From assembly GCA_025642075.2 (NCBI GenBank), contig JAODUO010000112.1:200001-264000 (forward strand): a stretch of DNA of 64,000 nucleotides, read 5' to 3'. Shown piece by piece: positions 1-38,123 of this stretch. This stretch comes from Ridgeia piscesae (Eukaryota; Annelida; Polychaeta; Sabellida; Siboglinidae). The position numbers and the translations under genes are program-made. The notes below the pieces were generated by a model that was not told the origin of the DNA, ran no database searches, and worked only from the letters and a program-made list of their open reading frames with translations. Positions within the stretch are counted from its first letter, which is position 1, and the number at the start of each line of letters is the position of its first letter.

Positions 1-524
1 TGCTTCCCATGTCTTTATCACTTTCTCCCGACTATTCGTTCTGTTCTGTCTTTCAACCAGCCTTTACTTTGCACGTAAACACATTCCCTCTGTCAGAATA
101 CGGCCCCTCCAGTCAGTGGCTTTTTGTAACTTTGTATCATTCATCATGTCACTGATTTCATCATTCTCGGCAAAAATATAACAATAATAGTAATATTTGT
201 TACATGTCTCTAGTGCCTATATTCTTGAAAATTCACGCTGAGTACAACCACAAAATCATTTGACGTAATCATACACGAGGTCAGGCAAGAGTTGTCGTTG
301 AAGCATGGAACCGCCGAAAATATATGGTGGAAATAAATTTTTAAACTAATATGTTTTTAGTTTGTTATGAAAGGTTGCTTTAGTTTCAGAAGATTTAATT
401 GTAATCTGGAGTGGTTTCCAGCTTATTGGCGCAGCTACAAAGAAAGCACATTTCCTAATATTGATTTTAGTTTTAGGAACATATTTTCTGATGCACTAAA
501 ATCAGCCACCGTTGTGTATTTCAG
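1..524. other. intron sequence upstream of first visible exon
   Basis: AT-rich sequence ending in the acceptor at 524. Short ORFs here overlap the exon in other frames and carry no recognisable motif. I see no exon that I can support. Confidence 0.5.
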
Positions 525-23640
<23,116 letters not shown>

Positions 23641-23826
23641 TACTGCATGTGTACTACTCATACAGTATACAGTGGAGGGATTTTGCCAAAGGTTAGACAT
23701 GGCAGTGTGAGGACTCAAACCAAGAAAAAAGGAAATACTATATAGCATACTCACGGCAGTATCAGCCATATCAGTTGATCATAACTGATATGGCTGATGC
23801 TGCCTTACCTATAGTAATGTACAAGC

Positions 23827-23858
23827 ATGCACACGCACGCACGCGCGCGCGCGCGCCA
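23827..23858. repeat. short (CG)n/(CACG)n tract
   Basis: GCACACGCACGCACGCGCGCG run of alternating purine and pyrimidine, a potential Z-DNA tract. It follows a short inverted repeat TATCAGTTGATCATAACTGATA at about 23768-23789. Confidence 0.8.
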
Positions 23859-24644
23859 CCCGCGGCGTGCACACACTACCTGGTAGTAAGCAATAGTAGC
23901 TCGATATTAAAAGTTATATTAGAGGACTTTTCAGAAGGGGAAAGGGTATGGATGTTAGACGTGTATGGGAGAGATATACATGTGACGCAGTATGGTGCCG
24001 GTATAGCTGCAGGTTGTAACTCTGAAGACAGGAGAAGTTGTCGGGGAGTTTCTAACTACTAACTACACTATTTGGTGCTAAATATACTAGTTACAGGGGC
24101 CTATATCCAAACTGATGGGACCAGCCCACAAACCATCATGCTTCCTATGCTTGTGTTTTCTATGCTTGTTCCCAGAGTGGAAGAACCTTTGTGTAGTATC
24201 ATTGTATAGGCGCGCACTCTTCTTGCAAGTCGGAATATGTTGTCAGAGTTTGTCAATGTATGTCAATATTTAGTCACCAGGTGGCAGCACCACTGCAGCT
24301 ATTGTCGGTATGGCACATTTGATTTACGGTATTTAATTTTAACTGCTGTTAGGGTTAGCTCCTGTAGCTTCTCTCCGTTTTTAGAATCAGCGGCTATGGA
24401 CATTGGACAGCGAACATTCTTCAAAAGTAGTCACCTCCACAAAATCTCCAACAATGTAATGTTACCCCTAGCTACGACACCGTGAACGCTCTCCAAAACT
24501 ACCCCATCGACGGCATAAATTAATATGGCGAAAATATAGAATATTTTCTCTAAAATAATTCTTAAACTAAACCAAAGACGGCGAAAAATCCGCGCGTGCG
24601 TGCATGCGTATGTGATCGAGGGAAGGGTGAGGGTGATGGTGAGG

Positions 24645-24806
24645 GAGAGCAGGGCAGGGCAGGGCAGGGCAGGGCAGGGCAGGGGCAGGGCAGGGCAGGG
24701 CAGAGCAGGGCAGGGCAGGCAGGCAGGGCAGGGCAGGGCAGAGCAGGCAGGCAGGGCAGGGCAGGGCAGAGGCAGGCAGGGCAGGGCAGGGCAGAGCAGG
24801 GCAGAG
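24645..24806 (+). repeat. (GGGCA)n G-rich satellite
   Basis: Tandem GGGCA pentamers with GGCA and GAGCA variants. The runs of G on one strand could form G-quadruplexes. Confidence 0.95.
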
Positions 24807-25091
24807 GGAGGATGGACAAGCGGGCGGGAGGCCAGGCAGACAGACAAGCAAGATAAGTTTTCGTAAGAAAAAAACTGTCAACGGCACCATTGAAGAAATA
24901 CTCTTTACAGTTCACACTGTCTCATCGGCCAGGCTACAAATCAAACATAACAACGAAAGTTCCAATACCAATAATAGCCCCACCTTCCGAGGTCGCATCA
25001 AACAGCATTTGAATCTCTGGCTCTAATGTGACAGGTGCTTTATGTGAACTGTGCATTTCTAGATCGATCGTACCACAGAAAAATAAACGCG

Positions 25092-25093
<2 letters not shown>

Positions 25094-25151
<58 letters not shown>

Positions 25152-25174
25152 TGTGTGTGCGTGTGTGTGTGCGT

Positions 25175-25210
<36 letters not shown>

Positions 25211-25230
25211 TGTGTTTGTGTGTGTGTGTT
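25094..25230. repeat. (GT)n microsatellite
   Basis: GT repeat with GGTG and TTTG interruptions. Confidence 0.97.
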
Positions 25231-25855
25231 ATGAGAGTAGCCAAACAAGTAATTCAAATGCCATATATGCAATTTGTTCAAAAATCGACTCTGTGCAAAA
25301 TATGTCTATCTCTATTCTTCTACCAGTTGCTTGGTTTAACTATCCTGAAGTACGGTTGATAGGCATTACAATGCACTATAATTTATTGTCGTGTTATTGT
25401 TTCCTGTGGTGCATGTTTGTATGAAAAATGCATGTGTGTTTTGTATGTGTGTTGTTGTGTGTTTTTGGGGGTTGTGTATGCTGTGTTGCATTATGGGCGG
25501 AGGTTTCGAACTGCGAACGGAGAATTATCGGCTGTGTAGAAATGACAGAGACTACGTGCGAACGACGGAGAACAGTGAATTGACATTGTGGAGTCGTCCT
25601 GAAGTTTTTGGTGTCCCGATTGGCGACCGTACTTCCGCGTAGTGAGCATGCATTCTTCTCCTGCACGCTAAAAGATTCATGCCTGTCGCTCCCGGTCTAA
25701 ATGTGGCGGTGCTCTGTTCTAACTACACTGATTCATAGCCCTAGATGGGTCATGGCTTGGGTGACTGTCGCTGTACTATGTTGTAAGTTGACCGAACTAA
25801 TAAACGTCCATTGTGTATTGTACGCACACGCGTGAATCAGACTATGAGTCGTGTC

Positions 25856-25863
25856 TATAAATA
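25856..25863 (+). promoter_or_regulatory. TATA box of CDC123-like gene
   Basis: TATAAATA sits about 30 bases before the purine/pyrimidine-rich segment at 25885-25900, a likely transcription start, and about 170 bases before the inferred start codon. There is no other candidate promoter in the 5' flank. Confidence 0.6.
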
Positions 25864-25966
25864 GCGCCCCGCTATTACCTAGACGGCTCGTCTTGTGACT
25901 CGTTTGACGGAGACGGCACGAGACAGACGTGTGTTGCCTGTGGTAGTTGCACGCTATATCCTAACA

Positions 25967-25993
25967 ATGAAGTTCCCTGGAAGCACAGCTTAG
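25967..25993 (+). promoter_or_regulatory. upstream ORF (8 codons) in 5' leader
   Basis: An ATG at 25967 opens an 8-codon frame closed by TAG at 25991-25993, before and out of frame with the main ATG at 26025. The context AACAATGA is acceptable, so scanning ribosomes would probably use it. Known CDC123 acts on eIF2, so a leader uORF could give translational feedback; this is inference. Confidence 0.45.
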
Positions 25994-26024
25994 GCAAGTC
26001 AAGCTGAAGACATCAGACAAACCA

Positions 26025-30720
<4,696 letters not shown>

Positions 30721-30801
30721 ACATGCCAGGAGAAACGATCAGTGACATGCATGGTTTGGTTTCTACATACATCGAGACCATATAAATTATGTTGACGAGA
30801 C

Positions 30802-30807
30802 AATAAA
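30802..30807 (+). terminator. poly(A) signal of CDC123-like gene
   Basis: AATAAA 82 bases after the stop codon, giving a short 3' UTR. Confidence 0.7.
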
Positions 30808-30820
30808 AATATTATCATAA

Positions 30821-32018
30821 ATTGTCGCGGACTCGTTCCTGACTTAAGAAACTGAAAAGAGTGTTCAGAATCTAAGGCATGTTGCTTACATTTATGACTG
30901 CTCGTCACAAACTGGTGAAATGGGAAAATTATAATATAATTTAATATGTATATAAGAGCATTATGATATAGACATATTGTATTGTATGTTTTGAAAATGA
31001 CATACTGTATAGCGTGTAATGAGCTGTATTTGGAGTATAGTTCACTTACGGTACCAGTTTAGCGTATTATTATAACTTTCTAAACTGCGTCGATATAAAA
31101 ATTAGGGGCCTACGGTTTGTTGGGTCTGACTGGTCGTTTCTATGATATATCTAACTATTCCAACACAACAAAGCCGCAGCTCTCACCAATAGTCCACAAC
31201 GCAGTTATCTCACTTTGTATTGGTAGAACAATAAGATATAAACATTCATTTTTAAGCGTCGAGGTGCTTTACACCAGGCCTGTTCAACAACACACCAACT
31301 GGACGTCTCTGGGACAACTGTTTATACACAAACATTGATCAAACCATACCTTTCGCTTGGGAGGAACTGTTTCCATTTGGAGGACATTTTGCGAGGGAAA
31401 TTTTGCTTGATTTTAAGTTGTGTCATACAAGCAAAGATTTTAGGTTGCGCTGAGAAGGTTGAACGACCTTGGTAACAATCTTGCAACGCTACCAAGCACG
31501 ACCATGTTGTCAACACGAAACAGTTCCACTTTGTTAAGACGAACAGTTAATGTCCAAATCTTGTCTCTTGTCTTCTGGTGTCACACATCACAACAGCAAC
31601 GTCTCTAACTCAGATGATGATGGATGTCATTTTGATCGAAGCAGGTGTCATTATCATCATCATCACCGGTCCCTCGAAACGAGGATGACATCTGTCAAAG
31701 GTAGGCCATGTGTCCTGAGTGACCCGAGAGCCTGATTCTTGATCTTCAGATCTTATTGCAGTGTGGACCGGTGTCAGACGGGAGGGAGACGTGTAAATGG
31801 TTTAGATATCTGCCCCGAACGCCTTTCTCCTCTGCCGGAACGTTTCTCCACCCCGGGAAGCAGACTGATATTATTTGGCCATTGCCTACGACGCCAAAGT
31901 GGACAGTACGAAACCGTATCCTCCCAGGTGTTGATGTCAATCTGGCCTTTCTGTCTGTCCTCGTATGATATTTATCAATCTCTTAATCGTGTTTCCATGG
32001 CCACCACATGTTCTCATA
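30821..32018. other. intergenic sequence, nothing firm
   Basis: AT-rich to about 31550, then a more GC-balanced stretch (31560-31960) with short frames and no recognisable domain. Confidence 0.4.
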
Positions 32019-32032
32019 TCATGTGGTGGCCA
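31996..32032. repeat. 14-bp perfect inverted repeat
   Basis: ATGGCCACCACATG and CATGTGGTGGCCAT are separated by 9 bases, exactly at the 5' break of the LINE relic that follows. This could be an end-joining scar from a truncated or inverted LINE insertion. Confidence 0.85.
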
Positions 32033-32487
32033 TATCGAGAATTGACTACGCGAACTGTGTCCTGTATGATCTCCCACAGTGCCTAATATCTAAGCTACAA
32101 AGAGTCTAAAACACTGCTGCTAGACTAGTGGTCTGCTGCCACAGATGTGAACATATTACACCAGTTCTCATGAAACTACACTGGCTCCCAGTGAAACAAC
32201 GAGTGCAGTACTCAATCCTGCTTCTGGTGTTTCGTGCACAACATCGACTGGCGCCACCTTACATCACCGACCTGCTTGAACAAAGAGCTACGAGAGTGTT
32301 ACGCTCAACCACAAACAATGACTTCTACGTGCCGCCATCTCGCAGCCGATACGGTGATAGAATGTTTTCAGTAGCAGGTCCACGACTGTGGAACTCTCTC
32401 CCTGCCGAGATGAAGAAAAACGGTTGCCTCGTGACTTTTAAAAGACTATTGAAAACCCACCTATTCCGGGCTGTGTATGAAGTGTAG
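32023..32487 (+). pseudogene. LINE reverse-transcriptase C-terminal relic (CR1/L2-like)
   Basis: The frame reads I-S-R-I-D-Y-A-N-C-V-L-Y-D-L-P-Q, then L-Q-R-V-stop-N-T-A-A-R-L-V, then L-H-W-L-P-V-K-Q-R-V, Y-G-D-R-M-F-S-V-A-G-P-R-L-W-N-S-L-P and F-K-R-L-L-K-T-H-L-F. These are the standard C-terminal RT motifs of CR1/L2/Jockey-type LINEs. One TAA replaces the usual Gln codon at about 32101; otherwise 119 codons are open to the TAG at 32485-32487. It is 5'-truncated and followed by T-rich DNA. Confidence 0.9.
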
Positions 32488-34080
32488 ACACCTGTCAGTT
32501 TTTTTTTTTATTTTTTTATTTTACCTATTTATTATCTTGTCCATGTTTTACATTAATTTTACATAATGTCATACTCATTATTTTATTATTAATATACCAT
32601 TTAGTTTAATAATTATCTTTAGCTAACTTATTTATTTTATTATTTATTACTATTACTTTTTATAAATATTTTATGTATTTTATTTACCTTAACAAACTTA
32701 ATATTATAATTCTCATGTATACATAATGGGCGTAGTTATTCGTGAACTTATAATTTTGACGTCATGTTACTGTCATGCGATTGCCATATGGTTATGTTAT
32801 ATAATACCAAAGTATTTGTGACATTTGACAACAATAACGATTATAATTGTTAATTAAAATATTGTCCAAGGGGGCCTCTTGCCCCATACTTGGGGGCAAG
32901 ACGCCTCCTTGCCCCATAGACAGGTTCATTGTATAACATATGAATACCGAAATGAAAACAATGTCGTGATCAACATGAAAATGTTCTGATTGTAGTATCA
33001 TGACAATCCTTAACTGGCAGATAAAATAACTTTGCCGGTGTACAACATACGAATACCGAAATACTCGATATCAACCGGAGAATGGCTTACAGGTATTATC
33101 TATATATTACCAACATAGGTACCTAACCAACATGATTACGACAATCCTTCACTTTTAGGTAACATAACATCTAAGTTGTCACGTGATACAGTCGACTGAC
33201 TATCTTCAATGGTCCTCCAAAGCTAAGAGTGCAGCTTTCAGAATGTAGCCATGTGCATCCCGTTCCGTCTTGCGCTTGTATGTGCGAACCATATCTAAAA
33301 CACACTGCCCACTCAGCAAGTAATCACATAACATACGGGTCTGAAAACAGTACGTTTATATAAATTATGAATGCCATTCTGCACTGAAACATCTGAGCGG
33401 AACGTTTACAGATATTGGCAATTGTTAAAATAATAAGAGAGCTTTACTGCGTACTTTGGAATCATCTTACCAACTCTACAAAACAAGTATATTTTGTGAC
33501 CTACTCACGATTATAGACTGTTACCGAATTATGTGGGGCAAGACGCCCCCGGAGCGTCTTGCCCCACACGGTAGGGGGCTTCTTGCCTCCAGCATGCATG
33601 ATCTACACAAATGTCAATTCCCGCGCTAATTATAATTATCACCCATTTTCACAAAACATAGGCATAAATGAAGCTCTATAGACTACAAATAAATATAACA
33701 ACACTTGCACGAGGCTATGTTTAATCTTGTTGCTGTAGTAAACATTACAAACGCCAGCTATTACATCAAACATGTAACAAAGCATTAAACGCAAAATATT
33801 TTATTACCGCGTTTTTTTGCCAGCGTCTGTTTTCCCGTCACAGTAGTCAATAGGTGGCAGCATTGTATTCGTCCACCAGACACAGATCTCAAACACGTAA
33901 ATAAAACTGACGTAATACAAGGGGGGCTTGTTACCCCTCGGGGGCTCCATGCCCCACCTTACCCTGCGAGTGCAGTGGGCGTGACGATATGTTGTTAAAT
34001 CATAAACAATAATTTAATTTTAATATTACGAGTATCAACGTTTACTCGGCTCAGTGTTTAGTTCTGGTTCTAGAGCAAAC
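32488..34080. other. AT-rich DNA with GGGGCAAGACGCC motif cluster
   Basis: Low-complexity AT DNA to 32860, then three islands of GGGGCAAG/CTTGCCCC sequence (32870-32925, 33533-33597, 33920-33965). Between the islands the phrase ATACGAATACCGAAAT recurs (32939, 33047). The islands may be terminal and internal repeats of an unrecognised element of about 1.1 kb. Confidence 0.5.
33534..33568. repeat. 14-bp perfect hairpin
   Basis: GTGGGGCAAGACGC, a 7-base loop, then GCGTCTTGCCCCAC. Half-copies of the same motif lie at 32870-32925. Confidence 0.85.
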
Positions 34081-34109
34081 ATGACGTCATCGAGGCGACC
34101 GATCAACGA

Positions 34110-34385
34110 TTAGCGACTGGCAACCGAAATACCGACCTGCGATCTCTGATCGTCCCTCGTCGGCACCGACGGCAACGGCGCGCCACGGGACCTACGAACG
34201 TCGCGTGAAGCGTCCGTCGTCTTCACGACACTCACTGTCCATGCATCGAAACTCGTCAAAGTCGACCCGGAAAACAAAACAACGAAACTTCCATCGGATA
34301 TAGAATACGCAATGCTCCGACCAGAAGACGTCAAGTGCGAGAGATAAGTCGGCTTGTCACTGACATTGGCTTCTGCGTATATCAA
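34110..34385 (-). other. CpG-rich open frame, possible exon
   Basis: An open minus-strand frame of about 90 codons lies in a locally CpG-rich island. It contains S-S-G-R-S-I-A-Y-S-I-S-D-G-S-F-V-V-L, which looks beta-strand-rich. It has no ATG start and only a weak acceptor-like TATACGCAG at its 5' end. It may be a real exon, a promoter CpG island or chance. Confidence 0.25.
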
Positions 34386-35035
34386 TTAAGTCTTAAGACA
34401 TGCATGGACTGATCGACCAATGGTCGAAACACTTGAGACATTGTTAACGATAGGTGACATTGACCACGGGATCTCCGCTGAGTGTTGCCATATTTACAAT
34501 TACGTTCTTTGATGTAGTGACAAATACAGCCACGTCATCGTTTACGTAGGTGAACAATGTGTAGTCTCACTTGGATTCTAAACGCGTCGTCTATTTGCCC
34601 GCGCAGTTTCTCTCAAAATGTGCACATTGTTTGTGCCTGATACATGGGGAATTACCTGATAGCCCTTTGTGCGTCTAATGCTGTGCATGCATGCATGTGT
34701 TCATACATGTGTGCGTGCAATTATTATATATTATAAGTATTACAGTACTTGGAACCGCTGTAGAATGCTTACATGAAATCATTTAATGTTATGTGTCGGA
34801 TTTATAGTTGATCAATATCCTTTCAGATTTGAGATTTGTCTATAAAATGTCAAAAATTCAGTTTCGTCCTTGTGTTTTGCTCGTCAGTGGGAGATTAGTC
34901 CTTAGTCCGATTTGATCTGAACAAGATCGACAACAGTGGAGGCAGGCAGGCTTTCACAAAGAAAGAGCCATATTGAAAAGATATCACAAAAATACCAACA
35001 CGATCTCAGTCTCGATCCGCCATAGCCTTCCAGTG

Positions 35036-35193
35036 AGTGAGTGAGTGAGTGAATGAGTGAGTGAGTGAGTGGGTGAGTGGGTGAGTGGGTGGGTGGGTGG
35101 GTGGGTGGGTGGGCGGACGAGCGAGCGAGAGAGGGAGGGAGGGAGGGAGGGAGGGAGGGAGGGATCGAGCGAGCCAGTCAGCAGCCAGCTAGC

Positions 35194-35259
<66 letters not shown>

Positions 35260-35292
35260 ATGCATGCATGCATGCATGCGTGCATGCTTGCT
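35036..35292 (+). repeat. compound microsatellite (GTGA)n(GTGG)n(GAGG)n(GTGC)n
   Basis: Successive tetranucleotide blocks of GTGA, GGGT, GGGA, GTGC and ATGC. Each differs from its neighbour by about one base, suggesting stepwise mutation and expansion. Confidence 0.96.
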
Positions 35293-36127
35293 TGCTTACA
35301 TATGAGCTTATATGTGCCTGCGTGTATGGATAACACAACACTATAATTTTAAAACACAGCTTAGATTAAAACATCATCATCATCGATTATCATAATAAGT
35401 TGTCTAGTTTTGGCAAAATAGTTATCAATACTTGTTTTAACCATGTGTACAGTGTAAACACAGGCAGAACCACGTGGAAACATGGCCACGTGTACCGTGT
35501 AATTGGTGGCTGTCCCCGTGGATACATGCTGTATGCTCATTATTAGTCGAAACAATTCACGTTGCTTACCATGCATCCGTCTAATCTGCACCACACAGCT
35601 AGTCATCTATCTAGTTGTCTTGTAACCCTGGTCACCAGAGGGCACTAGTGTGTAAAATCACGCCCAGCTGGACAAAGTGGACAACCTGTTACGCACATGT
35701 GTATCCTGGGCCAGCGACCAGTCAACACCTAGTATCGGGACCCAGTAGTAAATTATCACCAGCGGCCTGGTAAGATTGTTTTGTTGCATTTACATTATTA
35801 GTTTTATGTATGTGTTAAGTTTCTTGTGTTACATGATATTGCATGTTATTATATTTGGATATATCATCAAGCTACACATATAACTAAATGCCTACAGGGC
35901 GTGGCAGTTCAGTGCTGAAGATGCACGTATGTAATTGAACAACCAATGTCGTATGTTAATAATAGTTACGTGGTTGTACTACAACGATAGTTATTTTCAA
36001 GTACTTCATATATCTTATCAACACCAGACATTCTGCGTAATTTTGGATAGGGCATTTAATAAGTTCTTAATTATTAATATATTGATTTTTTATTCTCGAA
36101 TTAATGAGCTCATGTTCCCAGTCCACG

Positions 36128-36410
36128 TCGTGGGGAGCGGTGGTCGCGCGGTAGAGCGCCGGACTGTCAATCGAGGGGACGGTGGTTCAATCCCACCTAC
36201 CGCCGTTTCGAAACTTCTTCACCCCACATTTGCCTGTGTCTTTCGGAAGAGACACTAAAAAGCCGGTGGTCCCTTCTGTCTGGTCTCTATGCCAGGGGAA
36301 GTAAAAGATCCCACACAGGGGGTAAATGTGTAACACAAATTCTAGAGTTGAACAACTCCTACGTTAGCCCAACTATGGGCTGTTTGGAAGTAATCACCTA
36401 AGAAAAGACC
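36128..36410 (+). mobile_element. tRNA-derived SINE with conserved central domain
   Basis: The 5' part is tRNA-like: an A-box region (GGTCGCGCGGTAGAGCGCC) and a B box GGTTCAATCCC at 36184-36194. The central part CTTTCGGAAGAGACACTAAA and AAGCCGGTGGTCCC, followed by AAGTAAAAGATCCCAC, resembles the conserved core of bivalve and metazoan Meta/Deu-type SINEs. It ends near ACCTAAGAAAAGACC. A working tRNA is excluded because the acceptor stem does not close. Confidence 0.75.
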
Positions 36411-36429
36411 ACCTTTAATTTAAATATCA

Positions 36430-36454
36430 AAACTCAATACTTTTTAAATGTGTG

Positions 36455-36506
<52 letters not shown>

Positions 36507-37768
36507 TGTGTGTAACGGCAGTACTTAAAAAATCTATCGCTTTACTTTGCCAAAGAGTGAGTTGTATTCGGGTTATTACAATTTTTTGATTCGATAAAAA
36601 CTCTGCCAACTATCAATATCTGTAATATTTCAATAAACAAATAAACATAATACGACATAACAATATGTCATTGCTGCATGTTACGGGGCAAAATATAGTT
36701 AACTTTTCCAATAATGCTAAGTCCATTAAGATATAAACTAAATGAAACTTGAACATTAAATTATTACTCCCTCCCTCCATTAAATTATTACTCCCTCCCT
36801 CCCTCCCTCCCTCCCTCCCTCCCTGCCTCCTCCCTCCCCTCCCTCCCTCCCTCCCTCCCTCCCTCCCTCCCTCCCTCCCGCCCTCCCTCCCTCCCTCCCT
36901 CCCTCCCTCCCCCTCCCCTCCCTCTCTTCCTACCTCCCTCCCTCCCTCTCTCTCCCTCTCACTCCCTCTCTCTTACTCTGATCCACCCACCTCTGTCTCT
37001 GTGTCACATTATATCTATCCCTTTTTTCCTATTCTTTCCCACTCTTCTTTGCTCGTCTACACCCCTCTTCCTCCACGTTTTCGCACCCCACGCGTTTTTG
37101 TACCCATTCTCTCATTCTCATTAAGTGGCAAGTGAATGTATATAGCATATAGGGCGTGGCAGTTCAGAGCTGAAGTGCGTGCGTGCGTGTGTGCGTGTGT
37201 GCGTGTGTACGTGTGTACGTGTGTGCGTGCATGTGTGCGTGCGTGCGTGTGTGCGTGCGTGCGTGCGTGAGTGCGTGAGTGCGTGCGTGCGTGTGTATGT
37301 AGTAGACGTTTCTACTTCATGCAATAACCTTGAATAAAGTTGTCGACGTTATCAATATCTGTAATATTTCAATAAACATGATACGCCAAAACAATTATGT
37401 CAGTGCTGCATATTACGGGACAAAACATAGTAATTTTTTCTAATAATGCTACCTCCATTATAAGATATAAACTAAATGAAACTTCAACATTAAATTATTA
37501 CTCAACTCCTCTCTCTCCCTAATTCTCTCCCTCCCTTCATATCTTCCTACCTCCATCCCTTCCTACCTTCCTCCTCCTTCCCTCTCTCCTTCCCTCCCTC
37601 CTTCCCTCCCTCCTTCCCTCCCCCTCCCTCCCTCCATTTCTCTCCCTTTCTCTCCCTCTCTCTTCCCCCGATCCTCCCTCCTCTGTCTTTGCGTCATACT
37701 ATAATATTTTCCCCGTTTTCCCTTTCCCGTTTTTTACCCATTCTCTCATTCTCATTAAGTCGCACATT
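36430..37768. repeat. imperfect tandem duplication of a 0.6-0.7-kb unit
   Basis: Unit 1 (36430-37135) and unit 2 (37150-37768) each run: (GTGC)n block, then TATCAATATCTGTAATATTT and CAATAAACA, then AGATATAAACTAAATGAAAC, a CCCT-rich block, and finally CCCATTCTCTCATTCTCATT plus AAGT. The phrase AGGGCGTGGCAGTTCAG precedes unit 2 at 37150 and also occurs at 35897. The copies differ by substitutions and by the length of the simple repeats. Confidence 0.9.
36769..36970. repeat. (CCCT)n microsatellite
   Basis: Long CCCT tract with minor interruptions inside duplication unit 1. A diverged CCTT/CCCT tract at 37505-37680 is its counterpart in unit 2. Confidence 0.95.
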
Positions 37769-38123
37769 GATTCGGTCATGGCTATTTGCACATATTAACA
37801 CGAACGTCGAAGCTATTTATGCCATTCAAAGCAATTGTGTAATGTCTGCCATGCTTCATTGACATTATCACAGTTTAACACAGACAATGCAATCCGTCAA
37901 TTGGTGTTGGACATTCTTGCATAGCTTGCGGCCTCCTATTATGAACGCAGGGGTTGATAACATTTAACTTCGCCATATCGGTGACTTGCACGTGACAGCT
38001 ATTTCTATTAACAAATGATTGAAGGGTGCAACGACCAATAGCATGGAATCGTTGGGGGTCAAAACGTAGTTCTTCCGGTTAACAGTACAATGCCAACTTC
38101 ATATGTTTCTTGTTTTGTTCGAG

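Noticed and set aside
24431..24600. Minus-strand tail G-V-V-A-R-G-N-I-T-L-L-E resembling the end of Sm/LSm proteins
   Set aside because: Only about 12 residues look similar and the rest of the frame runs into a GGGCA satellite; no Sm1 motif is present.
36131..36203. Functional tRNA gene (GTC anticodon-like)
   Set aside because: A and B boxes are present, but the acceptor and anticodon stems do not pair well and a SINE core follows directly.
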